Below are positions 45,119 to 51,922 of a DNA stretch of 64,000 nt, piece after piece. The notes beneath the pieces are model-generated. The model made no database searches and was not told the origin of the DNA. It worked only from the letters and a program-made list of their open reading frames with translations. The DNA comes from Bacillus sp. REN10 (GTDB lineage: Bacteria; Bacillota; Bacilli; Bacillales; Domibacillaceae): the NCBI RefSeq assembly GCF_016820555.1, contig NZ_JADHDW010000004.1, forward strand, positions 186,001 to 250,000. The letters are read 5' to 3'. Position numbers and translations under genes: made by a program. The number at the start of each line of letters is the position of its first letter. Within the stretch, counting starts at the first letter, position 1.

Positions 45119-45500
45119 AGAGATTAAGTTTCGAGTTTGGGATAAAGACATGAAAAAAATGCATACATGCGGAGAGAACGTTCATGATTCAATTGATTTT
45201 TTAGAAAACACTGCTTGTTACTACAATTTACAAAACGGTTGCGGTAGCATGCCAGACGGAAGTGGAACTTATGAGCTTATGCAGTACACCGGACTAAAGG
45301 ACAAGAACGGTGTGGATATTTGGGAATTTGACTTATTGAAAGATGAGGAAAATTTCATTTGGGAAGTAGTATTTGAGAACGGATCATTTAGGGTTAGGTG
45401 CGATGATTTATTAGCTGTCAGACTTTTGAATGTGTGGAACAAAGCCTGTTGTGTTGTTGGGAATGTTTTTCAAAACCCAGAGCTGATCCAAGGTGATTGA
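45111..45500 (+). CDS. YopX-family phage protein
   Basis: A 129-residue protein with the family pattern REIKFRVWDKDMKKMH near the start, LMQYTGLKDKNGVDIWEFDLL in the middle and VVGNVFQNPEL at the end. YopX proteins are widespread in Gram-positive phages; function unknown. AAGGAGG precedes the ATG. Confidence 0.88.
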   Translation: MSREIKFRVWDKDMKKMHTCGENVHDSIDFLENTACYYNLQNGCGSMPDGSGTYELMQYTGLKDKNGVDIWEFDLLKDEENFIWEVVFENGSFRVRCDDLLAVRLLNVWNKACCVVGNVFQNPELIQGD

Positions 45501-45612
45501 ATATCGCTGCATCGATTGCGATGTCTCTGAAATGCATTTCGAGATCATACCTAAAAAGTTGTGTCCAAAGTGTAAATGCTACATGGAAGCTATTGAGGAG
45601 GGAATGGAATGA
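45493..45612 (+). CDS. Tiny zinc-ribbon phage protein
   Basis: 39 residues from GTG (45493) overlapping the YopX end: IEYRCIDCDVSEMHFEIIPK then KLCPKCKCYME. CxxC and CxxCxC indicate one zinc ribbon. The frame at 45497-45691 in another phase is rejected. Function unknown. Confidence 0.6.
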   Translation: MIEYRCIDCDVSEMHFEIIPKKLCPKCKCYMEAIEEGME

Positions 45613-45983
45613 ACAATTACGAAATAGATCAGCTGGTTGCGGAGAAGGTCATGGGGTGGGAAATCAAAAAAAGCGAATTAGTAAACGCTGAACAAACAGT
45701 GAACACGTATATAGAGAGTGAATACGTATTAGATGTATTGCTGTTTAATGATGACATCCATCGTGAGTGGAACCCAAGTGAAGATATATCAGACGCTTGG
45801 ATCGTGGTTGAGAAGTTAAGCAAAGAGTTCGGTGTAAAGGTTTATCAGGATGAAGGTGCTCCTTGTGAATGTGACTTGCATCATTGGAGTGAAGAGCCTA
45901 AATATCATGGTGAAGCTGAAACGGCACCAATGGCAATATGTCTAGCAGCGCTAGAATCTGTCGGAGTGGAGGTGCCAGAATGA
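45609..45983 (+). CDS. Phage ABA-sandwich-domain protein
   Basis: A 124-residue protein. NNYEIDQLVAEKVMGWEI, WNPSEDISDAWIVVEKL and APMAICLAALESVGV follow the pattern of the phage ABA sandwich family. GAGGAGGG precedes the ATG, which overlaps the previous stop. Role unknown. Confidence 0.78.
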   Translation: MNNYEIDQLVAEKVMGWEIKKSELVNAEQTVNTYIESEYVLDVLLFNDDIHREWNPSEDISDAWIVVEKLSKEFGVKVYQDEGAPCECDLHHWSEEPKYHGEAETAPMAICLAALESVGVEVPE

Positions 45984-46078
45984 CAACACTAACAACGGTT
46001 GAATCACTTGTACTGATCGTCACTGGATGCGTGTTGGCAGTTGGAGCATTTGTGGCTGGGAGAGCTACTAAGAAGTGA
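45980..46078 (+). CDS. Small membrane phage protein, 32 residues
   Basis: MTTLTTVESLVLIVTGCVLA VGAFVAGRATKK: one membrane helix with a GxxxG-like run and a basic end. It starts within GGAGGTGCCAGAATGA, overlapping the preceding stop. Function unknown. Confidence 0.6.
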   Translation: MTTLTTVESLVLIVTGCVLAVGAFVAGRATKK

Positions 46079-46117
46079 TGGAGTAGACACAAAAAACTAA
46101 ATAAGGAGGATGGGAAA

Positions 46118-46291
46118 ATGAATGAGATTGATTATACAGATTTGAAGCTAATTGACAACTTCACTTATGATATACACCCTAACGAAAAAGGCGAGATAAG
46201 GGTTGCTTTCAAGCACGGTGAGGATAGCTTTGTAATGCCTATTCCTAAACAAGATTTAGAAAGAATGTTGTGGTTTGCAAATCAAAAGTAG
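46118..46291 (+). CDS. Hypothetical 57-residue phage protein
   Basis: MNEIDYTDLKLIDNFTYDIH then GEIRVAFKHGEDSFVMPIPK: probably a small beta-rich protein. AAGGAGG precedes the ATG at good distance. No family recognised. Confidence 0.58.
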   Translation: MNEIDYTDLKLIDNFTYDIHPNEKGEIRVAFKHGEDSFVMPIPKQDLERMLWFANQK

Positions 46292-46341
46292 TCTGTATTC
46301 CTTTGATGAAACAGCGTTCCAGACGCATATTGTGACGAAAA

Positions 46342-46587
46342 GTGGTGATTAAAATATCTTATCAAAAGCCAATTTGTGATTGCGGAAACGAACTTATTTA
46401 CAGTGAGACTATGGTTGTTAATCGTGATTTTAAAATAAACAGGTCAGGAACGATAAATAAAAGACCGCTGGGTTCATACGAAGGGGAAATAGATGTTGAA
46501 ACACTTTATTGTGAAAGGTGTCAAGAGACGTTTGCCGTTCGCTTTGATGCCTATGACCGAATAATAAAAGGCGATAAAATCAGTTGA
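46342..46587 (+). CDS. Small zinc-ribbon phage protein
   Basis: 81 residues from GTG (46342), with CDCG near residue 12 and CERCQETF near residue 57, a two-strand zinc ribbon separated by a hydrophilic insert. The ribosome site is weak. Function unknown. Confidence 0.58.
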   Translation: MVIKISYQKPICDCGNELIYSETMVVNRDFKINRSGTINKRPLGSYEGEIDVETLYCERCQETFAVRFDAYDRIIKGDKIS

Positions 46588-46628
46588 TTTACTAATGACG
46601 CATTATGTACAGCAAAGGAGGAATAACG

Positions 46629-47084
46629 TTGGCCAAGATTTTAGATGCTTGCTGTGGAAGTCGAATGTTTTGGTTTGATAAGCAGCACGAGGATGTAATT
46701 TACATGGATAACAGGCAATTGTCAGATACGTTATGTGATGGCTGAACATTGGAAGTAAAGCCGGATATAGTTGCGGATTTTCGTAATATGCCATTCGATG
46801 ACGAATCATTTTATTTAGTTGTATTTGATCCACCACATTTACTAAAGGTTGGCGAAGATTCATGGTTGGCCAAGAAATATGGAAAGCTTGATCAAGATTG
46901 GCAGAATGATATCGCACAAGGCTTTAAGGAATGCATGAGAGTTCTTAAGCCAAACGGAACCATTATCTTCAAGTGGAATGAGGATCAAATAAAATTGAAA
47001 GATGTTTTAAAGTGTTTTGGCCAAAAACCATTGTTCGGTAACAAGCGAAGTAAAACACATTGGCTTGTATTCATGAAAGACTGA
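46629..47084 (+). pseudogene. SAM-dependent methyltransferase interrupted by an in-frame TGA
   Basis: From TTG at 46629 (behind AAAGGAGG) the frame reads AKILDACCGSRMFWFDKQHE and runs to codon 38 (CDG), meets TGA at 46743-46745, then continues in the same frame with TLEVKPDIVADFRNMPF, VVFDPPHLLKVG, VLKPNGTIIFKWNEDQIKL. In related phage proteins as I remember them an arginine stands at this place; CGA to TGA would be one base change. TTG at 46749 could restart a product lacking the SAM-binding motif. Confidence 0.82.
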
Positions 47085-47120
47085 TGAATATTCCGTTAAA
47101 AATGCGAAGGAGGGTTATGT

Positions 47121-47375
47121 GTGAAAGTCCTAGTTGGAAAAGAAGAGTATGAGCAAGTTCGGATGGCGGAGAAGACAACAGGTAAGAAGATAAAGCATTT
47201 AACTATGATAGTCCCTGATTGCATTAACGGTGTCTGGGGAGTTTACCAGGTCATTCGTTGCTATAAGTCAGTATCAAAGTATTATGCTGAAATGAAGCTG
47301 TTAGAAAGAGCGGAAAACGAAGCAGAAGCGCATTTGAAAGTTGTCAAAGTAACAGTTGAATTAAGACAACGGTAA
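47121..47375 (+). CDS. Hypothetical 84-residue phage protein
   Basis: Starts at GTG behind GGAGGG. KVLVGKEEYEQVRMAEKTTG, VWGVYQVIRCYKSVSKYY and a charged C-terminal helix. No family recognised. Confidence 0.6.
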   Translation: MKVLVGKEEYEQVRMAEKTTGKKIKHLTMIVPDCINGVWGVYQVIRCYKSVSKYYAEMKLLERAENEAEAHLKVVKVTVELRQR

Positions 47376-47388
47376 AGGAGTGATCCAA

Positions 47389-47577
47389 TTGGGCCTTTTA
47401 ATAGAATCGCAGATTAAGAGTTTGTCAGCCGAGGGTCTGCTGTTGCTAGTTGAAGATGTAGAGCGGCGTATTGGCTCTCACACAGCAGGCGGCGATCCAG
47501 TAGACGCGTATATTCAACATCAACGTTACATTCTGGATTTGGTGCAAGAAGAGTTGAAAAGTAGAGGAGAGAATTAA
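47389..47577 (+). CDS. Hypothetical 62-residue phage protein
   Basis: TTG at 47389 is preferred, with AAAGGAGTG eight bases upstream; the GTG at 47380 lies inside that site. The product (GLLIESQIKSLSAEGLLLLV EDVERRIGS) is helical. Function unknown. Confidence 0.58.
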   Translation: MGLLIESQIKSLSAEGLLLLVEDVERRIGSHTAGGDPVDAYIQHQRYILDLVQEELKSRGEN

Positions 47578-47727
47578 GTGAAAATCCCATACGGAAAGCT
47601 ACTGTTCGAAAATCAAAAGTATAAACTCGTATACGATTTGAAGTCTTTACTTTCAATCGGTGTAGTGTTTTCGGTTAGCCGAAGATATGTAGTGATGTTA
47701 TTCGGATTTACTCTAATGAAAAAATAA
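47578..47727 (+). CDS. Small basic phage protein, possibly membrane-associated
   Basis: 49 residues from GTG directly after the previous stop, behind GAGGAGAG. YKLVYDLKSLLSIGVVFSVS and YVVMLFGFTLMKK are hydrophobic. Followed at once by a hairpin. Confidence 0.5.
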   Translation: MKIPYGKLLFENQKYKLVYDLKSLLSIGVVFSVSRRYVVMLFGFTLMKK

Positions 47728-47757
47728 AAAAAGCCAGGAGAGCTCCCGGCCTTTCAA
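47728..47757 (+). terminator. Hairpin terminator of an early gene group
   Basis: AAAAAAGCCAGGAGAGCTCCCGGCCTTTC: GCC-GGAG / CTCC-GGC with mismatch. The T tail is short on the plus strand; the A run makes it stronger on the minus strand. Confidence 0.5.
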
Positions 47758-47802
47758 AAGATATCGACAATATTATTTTAACAGATCGGGGGCGTCTCTT
47801 CT

Positions 47803-47997
47803 ATGAAAGATGCAGCAATCAATATTGAAAAAATGACAGCGGAAATCAGCCTGAGGGAAAATGCAACTTATTATGTTGAAGACGGACATTTGGTAAGAGT
47901 AGATGACCTCCCAAAAGGGTATGGTACTCAAAAGATTATTTGGAAGGACGGGAAACCAAAGTTTTTTGAGATTCAATATACATCTAAAGGTAATTAA
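47803..47997 (+). CDS. DUF3954-family phage protein
   Basis: A 64-residue protein: TAEISLRENATYYVEDGHLV, LPKGYGTQKIIWKDGKPKFF and EIQYTSKG fit DUF3954. The ribosome site is not strong (GGGGGCG). It usually stands near the end of phage early regions. Function unknown. Confidence 0.75.
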   Translation: MKDAAINIEKMTAEISLRENATYYVEDGHLVRVDDLPKGYGTQKIIWKDGKPKFFEIQYTSKGN

Positions 47998-48017
47998 ATA
48001 AGCCTAGCGGAAGAACC

Positions 48018-48060
48018 GGGGCACTGAATGACGCGTTAAGCGTTGTTTGGTGTCCTTTTT
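48018..48060 (+). terminator. Probable terminator before the ArpU-type gene
   Basis: GGGGCAC ... GTGTCC outer stem with an inner ACGC-gttaa-GCGT stem, followed by TTTTTT. Confidence 0.6.
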
Positions 48061-48109
48061 TATTGTTCCAAATCGGACCAATATGGACCACAACCAAAGG
48101 AGTGATCAT

Positions 48110-48493
48110 ATGAACGCTAAACAACTATCAATGTTTAATGATATCGATGAGAAAGAGGTTCAAGATTTAATTATTACGGAGTTAAGAAACTATCGTGCAC
48201 TTAAAGTTCAGATTGAGAATAAAAAAGAACAAGAGGCCGCTGGAGTCATTGATTTATTTCCTTCTGTACGGCAACAAGATCGACTTAATGAATTAAAGGT
48301 GAAGCAGATCGACCGTGCTTTAGAGCATAGCTTAGATTTTATCGAGCGGAGAATCATTGAAATGAAGTACCTCACGTCTGAAGAGACGAAGGACATCAAT
48401 ATTTATCTGGAACTGGGCCTGAAGAAAGGGAAATACTATGAAAAGAAGAGAGCGGCCATATATCGTCTTGCAACAGCACTTGGAATCATTTAA
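48110..48493 (+). CDS. ArpU-family late transcription regulator
   Basis: A 127-residue protein with LEHSLDFIERRIIEMKYLTS and LELGLKKGKYYEKKRAAIYRLATALGI; the second part is a sigma-4-like helix-turn-helix as in ArpU/RinA-type activators. The ATG at 48110 follows AAAGGAGTG. GGACCA repeats ten bases apart lie before it (about 48075-48092) and GGACAAAAA repeats behind it. It probably turns on the packaging and structural operon downstream. Confidence 0.8.
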   Translation: MNAKQLSMFNDIDEKEVQDLIITELRNYRALKVQIENKKEQEAAGVIDLFPSVRQQDRLNELKVKQIDRALEHSLDFIERRIIEMKYLTSEETKDINIYLELGLKKGKYYEKKRAAIYRLATALGII

Positions 48494-48509
48494 GTACTGT
48501 TATTTTTAT

Positions 48510-48540
48510 GGACAAAAACCGGACAAAAATCGAACAAAAA
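48510..48540 (+). repeat. Three 11-bp tandem units GGACAAAAAYC
   Basis: GGACAAAAACC, GGACAAAAATC and GAACAAAAAGG start at 48510, 48521 and 48532. The 11-bp phase puts them on one DNA face. They lie 17 bp behind the ArpU-type gene and in front of the late region, so they may be an activator site. Confidence 0.6.
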
Positions 48541-48566
48541 GGGTACCAAACTGGGGACCTTTTTAT
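48536..48566 (+). terminator. Hairpin terminator after the ArpU-type gene
   Basis: AAAAAGG ... CCTTTTT outer stem, with inner partial pairing GTACC / GGGGA, followed by ATTTTCC. Moderate. Confidence 0.5.
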
Positions 48567-48589
48567 TTTCCCAACAGCGGTAACATTTT

Positions 48590-48880
48590 CTTATCAACTA
48601 TTTAGTTGGTAGGAGACGCATCTTTCCTTTATCAATGGTGTACTCGGATGGATCGAATGGCGATGAAGGTTACTAGCTGTACAGGGGGAGTAATCAGAGC
48701 CTAGCAGTATTGCGCGCGATCGGCACGGGGATGCAATTGGTGAGAGTCCAATGCAAGGTGTGGTGAAACAATGGCCTGCCACTTCCTCAATCCTAGCTAT
48801 CCTCCTGGGTGATTGAACGGAAGCGGAAAACCTAAAAAAATATAAAAGCAAATAGCATAAGGCGGTGCTTACTAAGGAGA
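48590..48880 (+). ncRNA. Non-coding tract, candidate structured RNA or packaging site
   Basis: No convincing gene fits the 290 bp. Local stems are visible: TGCAATTGG-tgagagt-CCAATGCA (about 48732-48756, with one bulged base), and GGTGTGG with CCACTTCC just behind it. A weak TGTAC/GTACA pairing spans 48640-48680. The G-rich composition differs from the neighbours. It lies directly before the small gene that usually precedes the small terminase, a place where cos or pac sites and small RNAs can be found. Both readings are open. Confidence 0.35.
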
Positions 48881-48887
48881 TAAGAAC

Positions 48888-49049
48888 ATGAAAATGAAAG
48901 ATCATTTATCAACAGATGATAAAAGTAAATTGTCTACTCTTTCTGTAGAGAAAGAAGAGGAAAAATACACTAGGCGAGATTGGGAAGAAATTATGGGGAC
49001 GAAGCGAGATACCTACAGGCGAGTGAGGGGTAGTGTGAGGAGGAAATAA
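48888..49049 (+). CDS. Small phage protein upstream of the terminase region
   Basis: 53 residues: MKMKDHLSTDDKSKLSTLSV then YTRRDWEEIMGTKRDTYRRVRGSVRRK. The C-terminal half resembles small basic phage proteins found just before small terminase genes. AAGGAG precedes the ATG. Here it is separated from the terminase gene by a 2-kb accessory cassette. Confidence 0.6.
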   Translation: MKMKDHLSTDDKSKLSTLSVEKEEEKYTRRDWEEIMGTKRDTYRRVRGSVRRK

Positions 49050-49053
49050 ATAT

Positions 49054-49083
49054 AGCCCTGCCAAATGAAATGGCAAAGGCTTA
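49054..49083 (-). terminator. Hairpin at the end of the DUF4393 gene
   Basis: AGCC-c-TGCCA / TGGCA-aa-GGCT with a loop of about seven bases; on the minus strand it is followed by an AT-rich stretch (ATATTTATTT). It separates convergent genes. Confidence 0.5.
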
Positions 49084-49091
49084 ATCAAGAA

Positions 49092-49871
49092 TTAATCAAA
49101 ACAACAAGTAGCAAAATTTTCTCCGAAATCACTTAAGAACCAGTAGTTTTTTTTGAGAAGTAGCTCTGTATTGAGAAGGTGTGGATTTGAGGATTGCTCC
49201 CTTTTGTGCGTTTCTCTTAATTTATTGATGACTTCATGATTCTTGAGTGGTTCATATACCGATTTATCAGAAAAATGCATTTTGGTATCAGTAACTATTA
49301 ATGCTAATCTTTTTAAATTGTCAACAGATGCAGAATGTAGTTCATAGTTATCCAAAGATAGATCAGGAAAAGGGAAAAAGTTTTTCACATAGGATGCTGA
49401 ACCTCCGGAACCTTTATATAAAATATCAATAGATCCGATACCTAAGCCGATATTATCTTTTAAGAACTTGAAATTTCTGGCATCTACAGGAGACATTTGT
49501 TTAATAACTTCAACAAAAGAAGGATGAGTGCTCGGGCTTTTTCTTTGATCAACAGATGAAGCAATCAAGTTTGCAAACAGTTCTCTTAGATCTTCCGATT
49601 CAATATAATATTTAGAAGCCTCAATTGCAGGGCCAACAATATGCAATGGTGGCTCTTGAAGAAATTCTTCAGGTATTTTCTGAGTTTTTTCTTCGACTTT
49701 TTTCACGTAGTCTTGCAAATTTTGTTGTTGCCGGACTTCTTGTTTTTGGCCCCATAACGCTACATGGCTTCCTATTCCAAGATTCCAAATATCAGATAGA
49801 GTTTTTCCGACAGACTGGGCAACTGGGCTAACAGCTTCATCGACAAATTTGGGTATAATGTTAATTTCCAT
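49092..49871 (-). CDS. DUF4393 (Abi-alpha)-like protein
   Basis: A 259-residue protein. IIPKFVDEAVSPVAQSVGKTLSDIWNLGIG, QNLQDYVKKVEEKTQKIPEE, GPAIEASKYYIESEDLRELFANLIASSVD and HPSFVEVIKQMSPVDARNFKFL match the DUF4393 pattern, also named Abi-alpha after an abortive-infection link. It is on the minus strand inside a late phage region, so it is likely expressed in the lysogen as a moron. A defence function against other phages is inferred from the family name and position only. Confidence 0.75.
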   Translation of the reverse strand: MEINIIPKFVDEAVSPVAQSVGKTLSDIWNLGIGSHVALWGQKQEVRQQQNLQDYVKKVEEKTQKIPEEFLQEPPLHIVGPAIEASKYYIESEDLRELFANLIASSVDQRKSPSTHPSFVEVIKQMSPVDARNFKFLKDNIGLGIGSIDILYKGSGGSASYVKNFFPFPDLSLDNYELHSASVDNLKRLALIVTDTKMHFSDKSVYEPLKNHEVINKLRETHKREQSSNPHLLNTELLLKKNYWFLSDFGENFATCCFD

Positions 49872-49911
49872 AAAAACACGACCTTTCCAAATAATATTAT
49901 AAGGGGGATTG

Positions 49912-50013
49912 ATGATGGAGACAATTTATAGCCATCCTTTTTTAACAACATGGTTTATTTTATGTATAGGTTTTTGGTTAACTGTAGCGGCAGGACAAAT
50001 TAATAAAAGTTAA
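49912..50013 (+). CDS. Small single-span membrane protein
   Basis: 33 residues: MMETIYSHPFLTTWFILCIG FWLTVAAGQINKS, one membrane helix. AAGGGGGATTG precedes the ATGATG start. It is divergent from the DUF4393 gene with 40 bp between and ends in a terminator. It may be a partner of the cassette. Confidence 0.55.
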   Translation: MMETIYSHPFLTTWFILCIGFWLTVAAGQINKS

Positions 50014-50017
50014 TGAA

Positions 50018-50045
50018 GTGCCATCCTCGCGGTGGCGTTTTTTTG
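50018..50045 (+). terminator. Terminator after the small membrane protein
   Basis: GCCATC-ctcgc-GGTGGC followed by GTTTTTTTGT. Confidence 0.85.
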
Positions 50046-50073
50046 TATTGAAAAACCCCATCAATCGATAGGG

Positions 50074-50244
50074 TCAGATTTTCTTCTTCATTCCACATTC
50101 CCGGCATTCTCGTAAGAACACATAATTGTGGACTGAACTCTTAAATAGAGCGTGACCACAGTTATCACAGCGGCCAGAAACTATGTCTGGATGCTCGTTA
50201 TAATCATAAATAATAGTTAGATCATATTCTTTCTTCTCTTCCAT
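50074..50244 (-). CDS. Zinc-ribbon protein, 56 residues
   Basis: Minus strand ATG at 50244 behind GAAAGGTG. MEEKKEYDLTIIYDYNEHPD, then GRCDNCGHALFK and LRECRECGMKK: two CxxC pairs make one zinc ribbon. A hairpin (ACCC / GGGGTTTTT) follows on the minus strand. Function unknown; it belongs to the accessory cassette. Confidence 0.65.
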   Translation of the reverse strand: MEEKKEYDLTIIYDYNEHPDIVSGRCDNCGHALFKSSVHNYVFLRECRECGMKKKI

Positions 50245-50363
50245 GCTGATCACCTTTCGCTTGAAGTCCAGTGATTATTTTATCACAAGGAATCAGCGAA
50301 AAGGGAAAGAGGAAAATATCTCCTTTTGTCGAAATGGTATTAAGAGAAGAGGGGGGGATAGAA

Positions 50364-51080
50364 GTGAAACAATTAGTAACAGTTGTTAAAGATAATGTAG
50401 GGGAACCCTTATCATTAGTATTTGATGTAGTATTGGATTTCGTTCCTTATCTTAATTCGTTTAATAATATGAGAAAAATTAATCGCGCTGAAAGAAGAAT
50501 TAAGGAGCATAAAGAGCAATTTATTCGGATACAACAACTTTTTAATAGTGAATTAGTGTCGCAAGAGTTTATCCAAGAGAGAATATCTCCAATCATTTTA
50601 TCTGACCTAATAGAAGAGCATGAAGATGCGAAGATTAACTATATATTAAACGGATTTGAAAATGTTTTTATTAATCAGAATCAGAACGAGAGTCTAATAA
50701 TAAATTATTATGATACCTTACGGAATCTTAGGTATGAAGATATAAGAAAGTTATACTTTTATGCTGCCATAACGGATGATCCTTTTAGAAAGATAGAGAA
50801 AGGATCCCCTGAAGAAGGATTATCGCAACAAATATTTACAAAGTTAGAGCGCTTGTATCTTGTTAAAGCGTTCAATAGTTATGATGCCCTTGAAAAAGGA
50901 GCAGCCACATTATCGGAGGAAGACAGAAAAGTAGAACTAACAACATATGGAAAAGATTTTATTAGTTATATTTCAAAAGAGTTTGATCTAGATAAATATA
51001 ATGAAAAAATTACGAGATACGAGATTAAAGAAGAAGACAAAGTTAATAGAGATAGACCTGTACCTGCTAAGTTTAGTTAA
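50364..51080 (+). CDS. Unknown 238-residue protein of the accessory cassette
   Basis: Starts at GTG behind GAGGGGGGG; the longer frame from 50271 lacks a ribosome site. The N-terminus (KQLVTVVKDNVGEPLSLVFD VVLDFVPYLNSF) is hydrophobic and may touch the membrane; the rest is charged and helical, with an ordered C-terminal winged-helix-like part (QQIFTKLERLYLVKAFNS, ELTTYGKDFISYIS). Low GC relative to the structural genes suggests separate acquisition. It ends with its own terminator. No family is recognised; a defence or lysogenic role is a guess from position. Confidence 0.6.
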   Translation: MKQLVTVVKDNVGEPLSLVFDVVLDFVPYLNSFNNMRKINRAERRIKEHKEQFIRIQQLFNSELVSQEFIQERISPIILSDLIEEHEDAKINYILNGFENVFINQNQNESLIINYYDTLRNLRYEDIRKLYFYAAITDDPFRKIEKGSPEEGLSQQIFTKLERLYLVKAFNSYDALEKGAATLSEEDRKVELTTYGKDFISYISKEFDLDKYNEKITRYEIKEEDKVNRDRPVPAKFS

Positions 51081-51083
51081 TGC

Positions 51084-51109
51084 TGGCACCTTAAATGGTG
51101 CTTTTTTCT
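51084..51109 (+). terminator. Terminator at the end of the accessory cassette
   Basis: GGCACC-ttaaat-GGTGCTTTTTTC, directly after the preceding stop. Confidence 0.85.
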
Positions 51110-51125
51110 TTGTTCTAAAACAACC

Positions 51126-51256
51126 TGTAACGTTACAAGCCAAGCAGTGAAACAGCTGTTAAATCAATTGCTTCATCTAATACCCTTTCGCTGTTTCGCT
51201 TGTAACGTTAAAACGAAGCATTACACACGCAATAAAACAGGAGGTGTAACGTTACA
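51126..51256. promoter_or_regulatory. Three TGTAACGTTACA palindromes before the small terminase gene
   Basis: TGTAACGTTACA is perfect at 51126-51137 and 51245-51256, and differs in its last bases (TGTAACGTTAAA) at 51201-51212. The third copy lies between the ribosome site (CAGGAGG) and the ATG at 51257. It could be the binding site of the small terminase (packaging or autoregulation) or of another dimeric regulator. Confidence 0.65.
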
Positions 51257-51922
51257 ATGGCGAGACAATCGAAAATAGAGAAATTCGGCTGCCAAGAGAT
51301 CGTTCTAGCCGGTATTCGTTCTGATCCTCCGAAATCGACCCGGCAGATTGCTGAAGAATGCTCTGAGTGGGCAGGGGAGAAAATTTCTCATACCGCTGTT
51401 GCTAGGTTCATCGATCAGCTCAATAATGAAGAGCAACAAAAGAAAAAAGAGGTCATTACCCAAGATCGGCGTCGAGTGCTGAAAACAGTCAATCAAGAAC
51501 TGGACATCATCCAGCTCCAGTATAAAATGACAGAGCGGCTGTTGAAACGATTTGAGTTGATAGATGACTTACCCGATCACGTTCAAGATCGACTGGATGA
51601 ACTGGTTGATAAAGTGATGGAGGATGGCGGTGATCCTGACTACTTGGAAGATTGGCGCGGTGATTTTGAAAAAGAATTGAAACGGAAAGTGTATGAAGTG
51701 GCCACATTAAATAAAGAGCTGCGTGAAAACAGCAAATTCCTTGCGGATCTTCGAGAGAGGGCTTTTGAATTTAGCTTAGTTCAAGAGTACCTTTCTTTAT
51801 TTATGGACATCTTTAAAGAAGCTTCACCAGATGGATATCGAATAGCTATTCAGAAGATAGCGGCAAATCCTCGAATGCAGAAGATCGTGGAGCAACAGAT
51901 GCAATTGAGAGGTGACGGCTGA
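51257..51922 (+). CDS. terS: Probable terminase small subunit
   Basis: A 221-residue protein directly before the large terminase gene and overlapping it by eleven bases. The N-terminus contains a helix-turn-helix-like segment (KSTRQIAEECSEWAGEKISHTAVARFIDQL), the centre is coiled-coil-like and the C-terminus helical, as expected for DNA-recognising small subunits that assemble as rings. It is called mainly from position and architecture. Its start region is covered by a perfect palindrome. Confidence 0.75.
   Translation: MARQSKIEKFGCQEIVLAGIRSDPPKSTRQIAEECSEWAGEKISHTAVARFIDQLNNEEQQKKKEVITQDRRRVLKTVNQELDIIQLQYKMTERLLKRFELIDDLPDHVQDRLDELVDKVMEDGGDPDYLEDWRGDFEKELKRKVYEVATLNKELRENSKFLADLRERAFEFSLVQEYLSLFMDIFKEASPDGYRIAIQKIAANPRMQKIVEQQMQLRGDG

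Noticed and set aside
45497-45691. 64-codon frame starting at the YopX end
   Set aside because: The alternative frame from GTG 45493 encodes a zinc ribbon with CxxC pairs and ends exactly at the next gene's start; the longer frame overlaps the ABA-sandwich gene without motif.
46743-46745. TGA read as selenocysteine
   Set aside because: Family members as I remember them have arginine here, no SECIS-like hairpin was noticed directly behind it, and no selenocysteine genes are in the window. A nonsense mutation is simpler.
48594-48905. 103-codon minus-strand frame in the non-coding tract
   Set aside because: It has no ribosome site and no protein-like composition; the tract fits structured RNA or a packaging region better.
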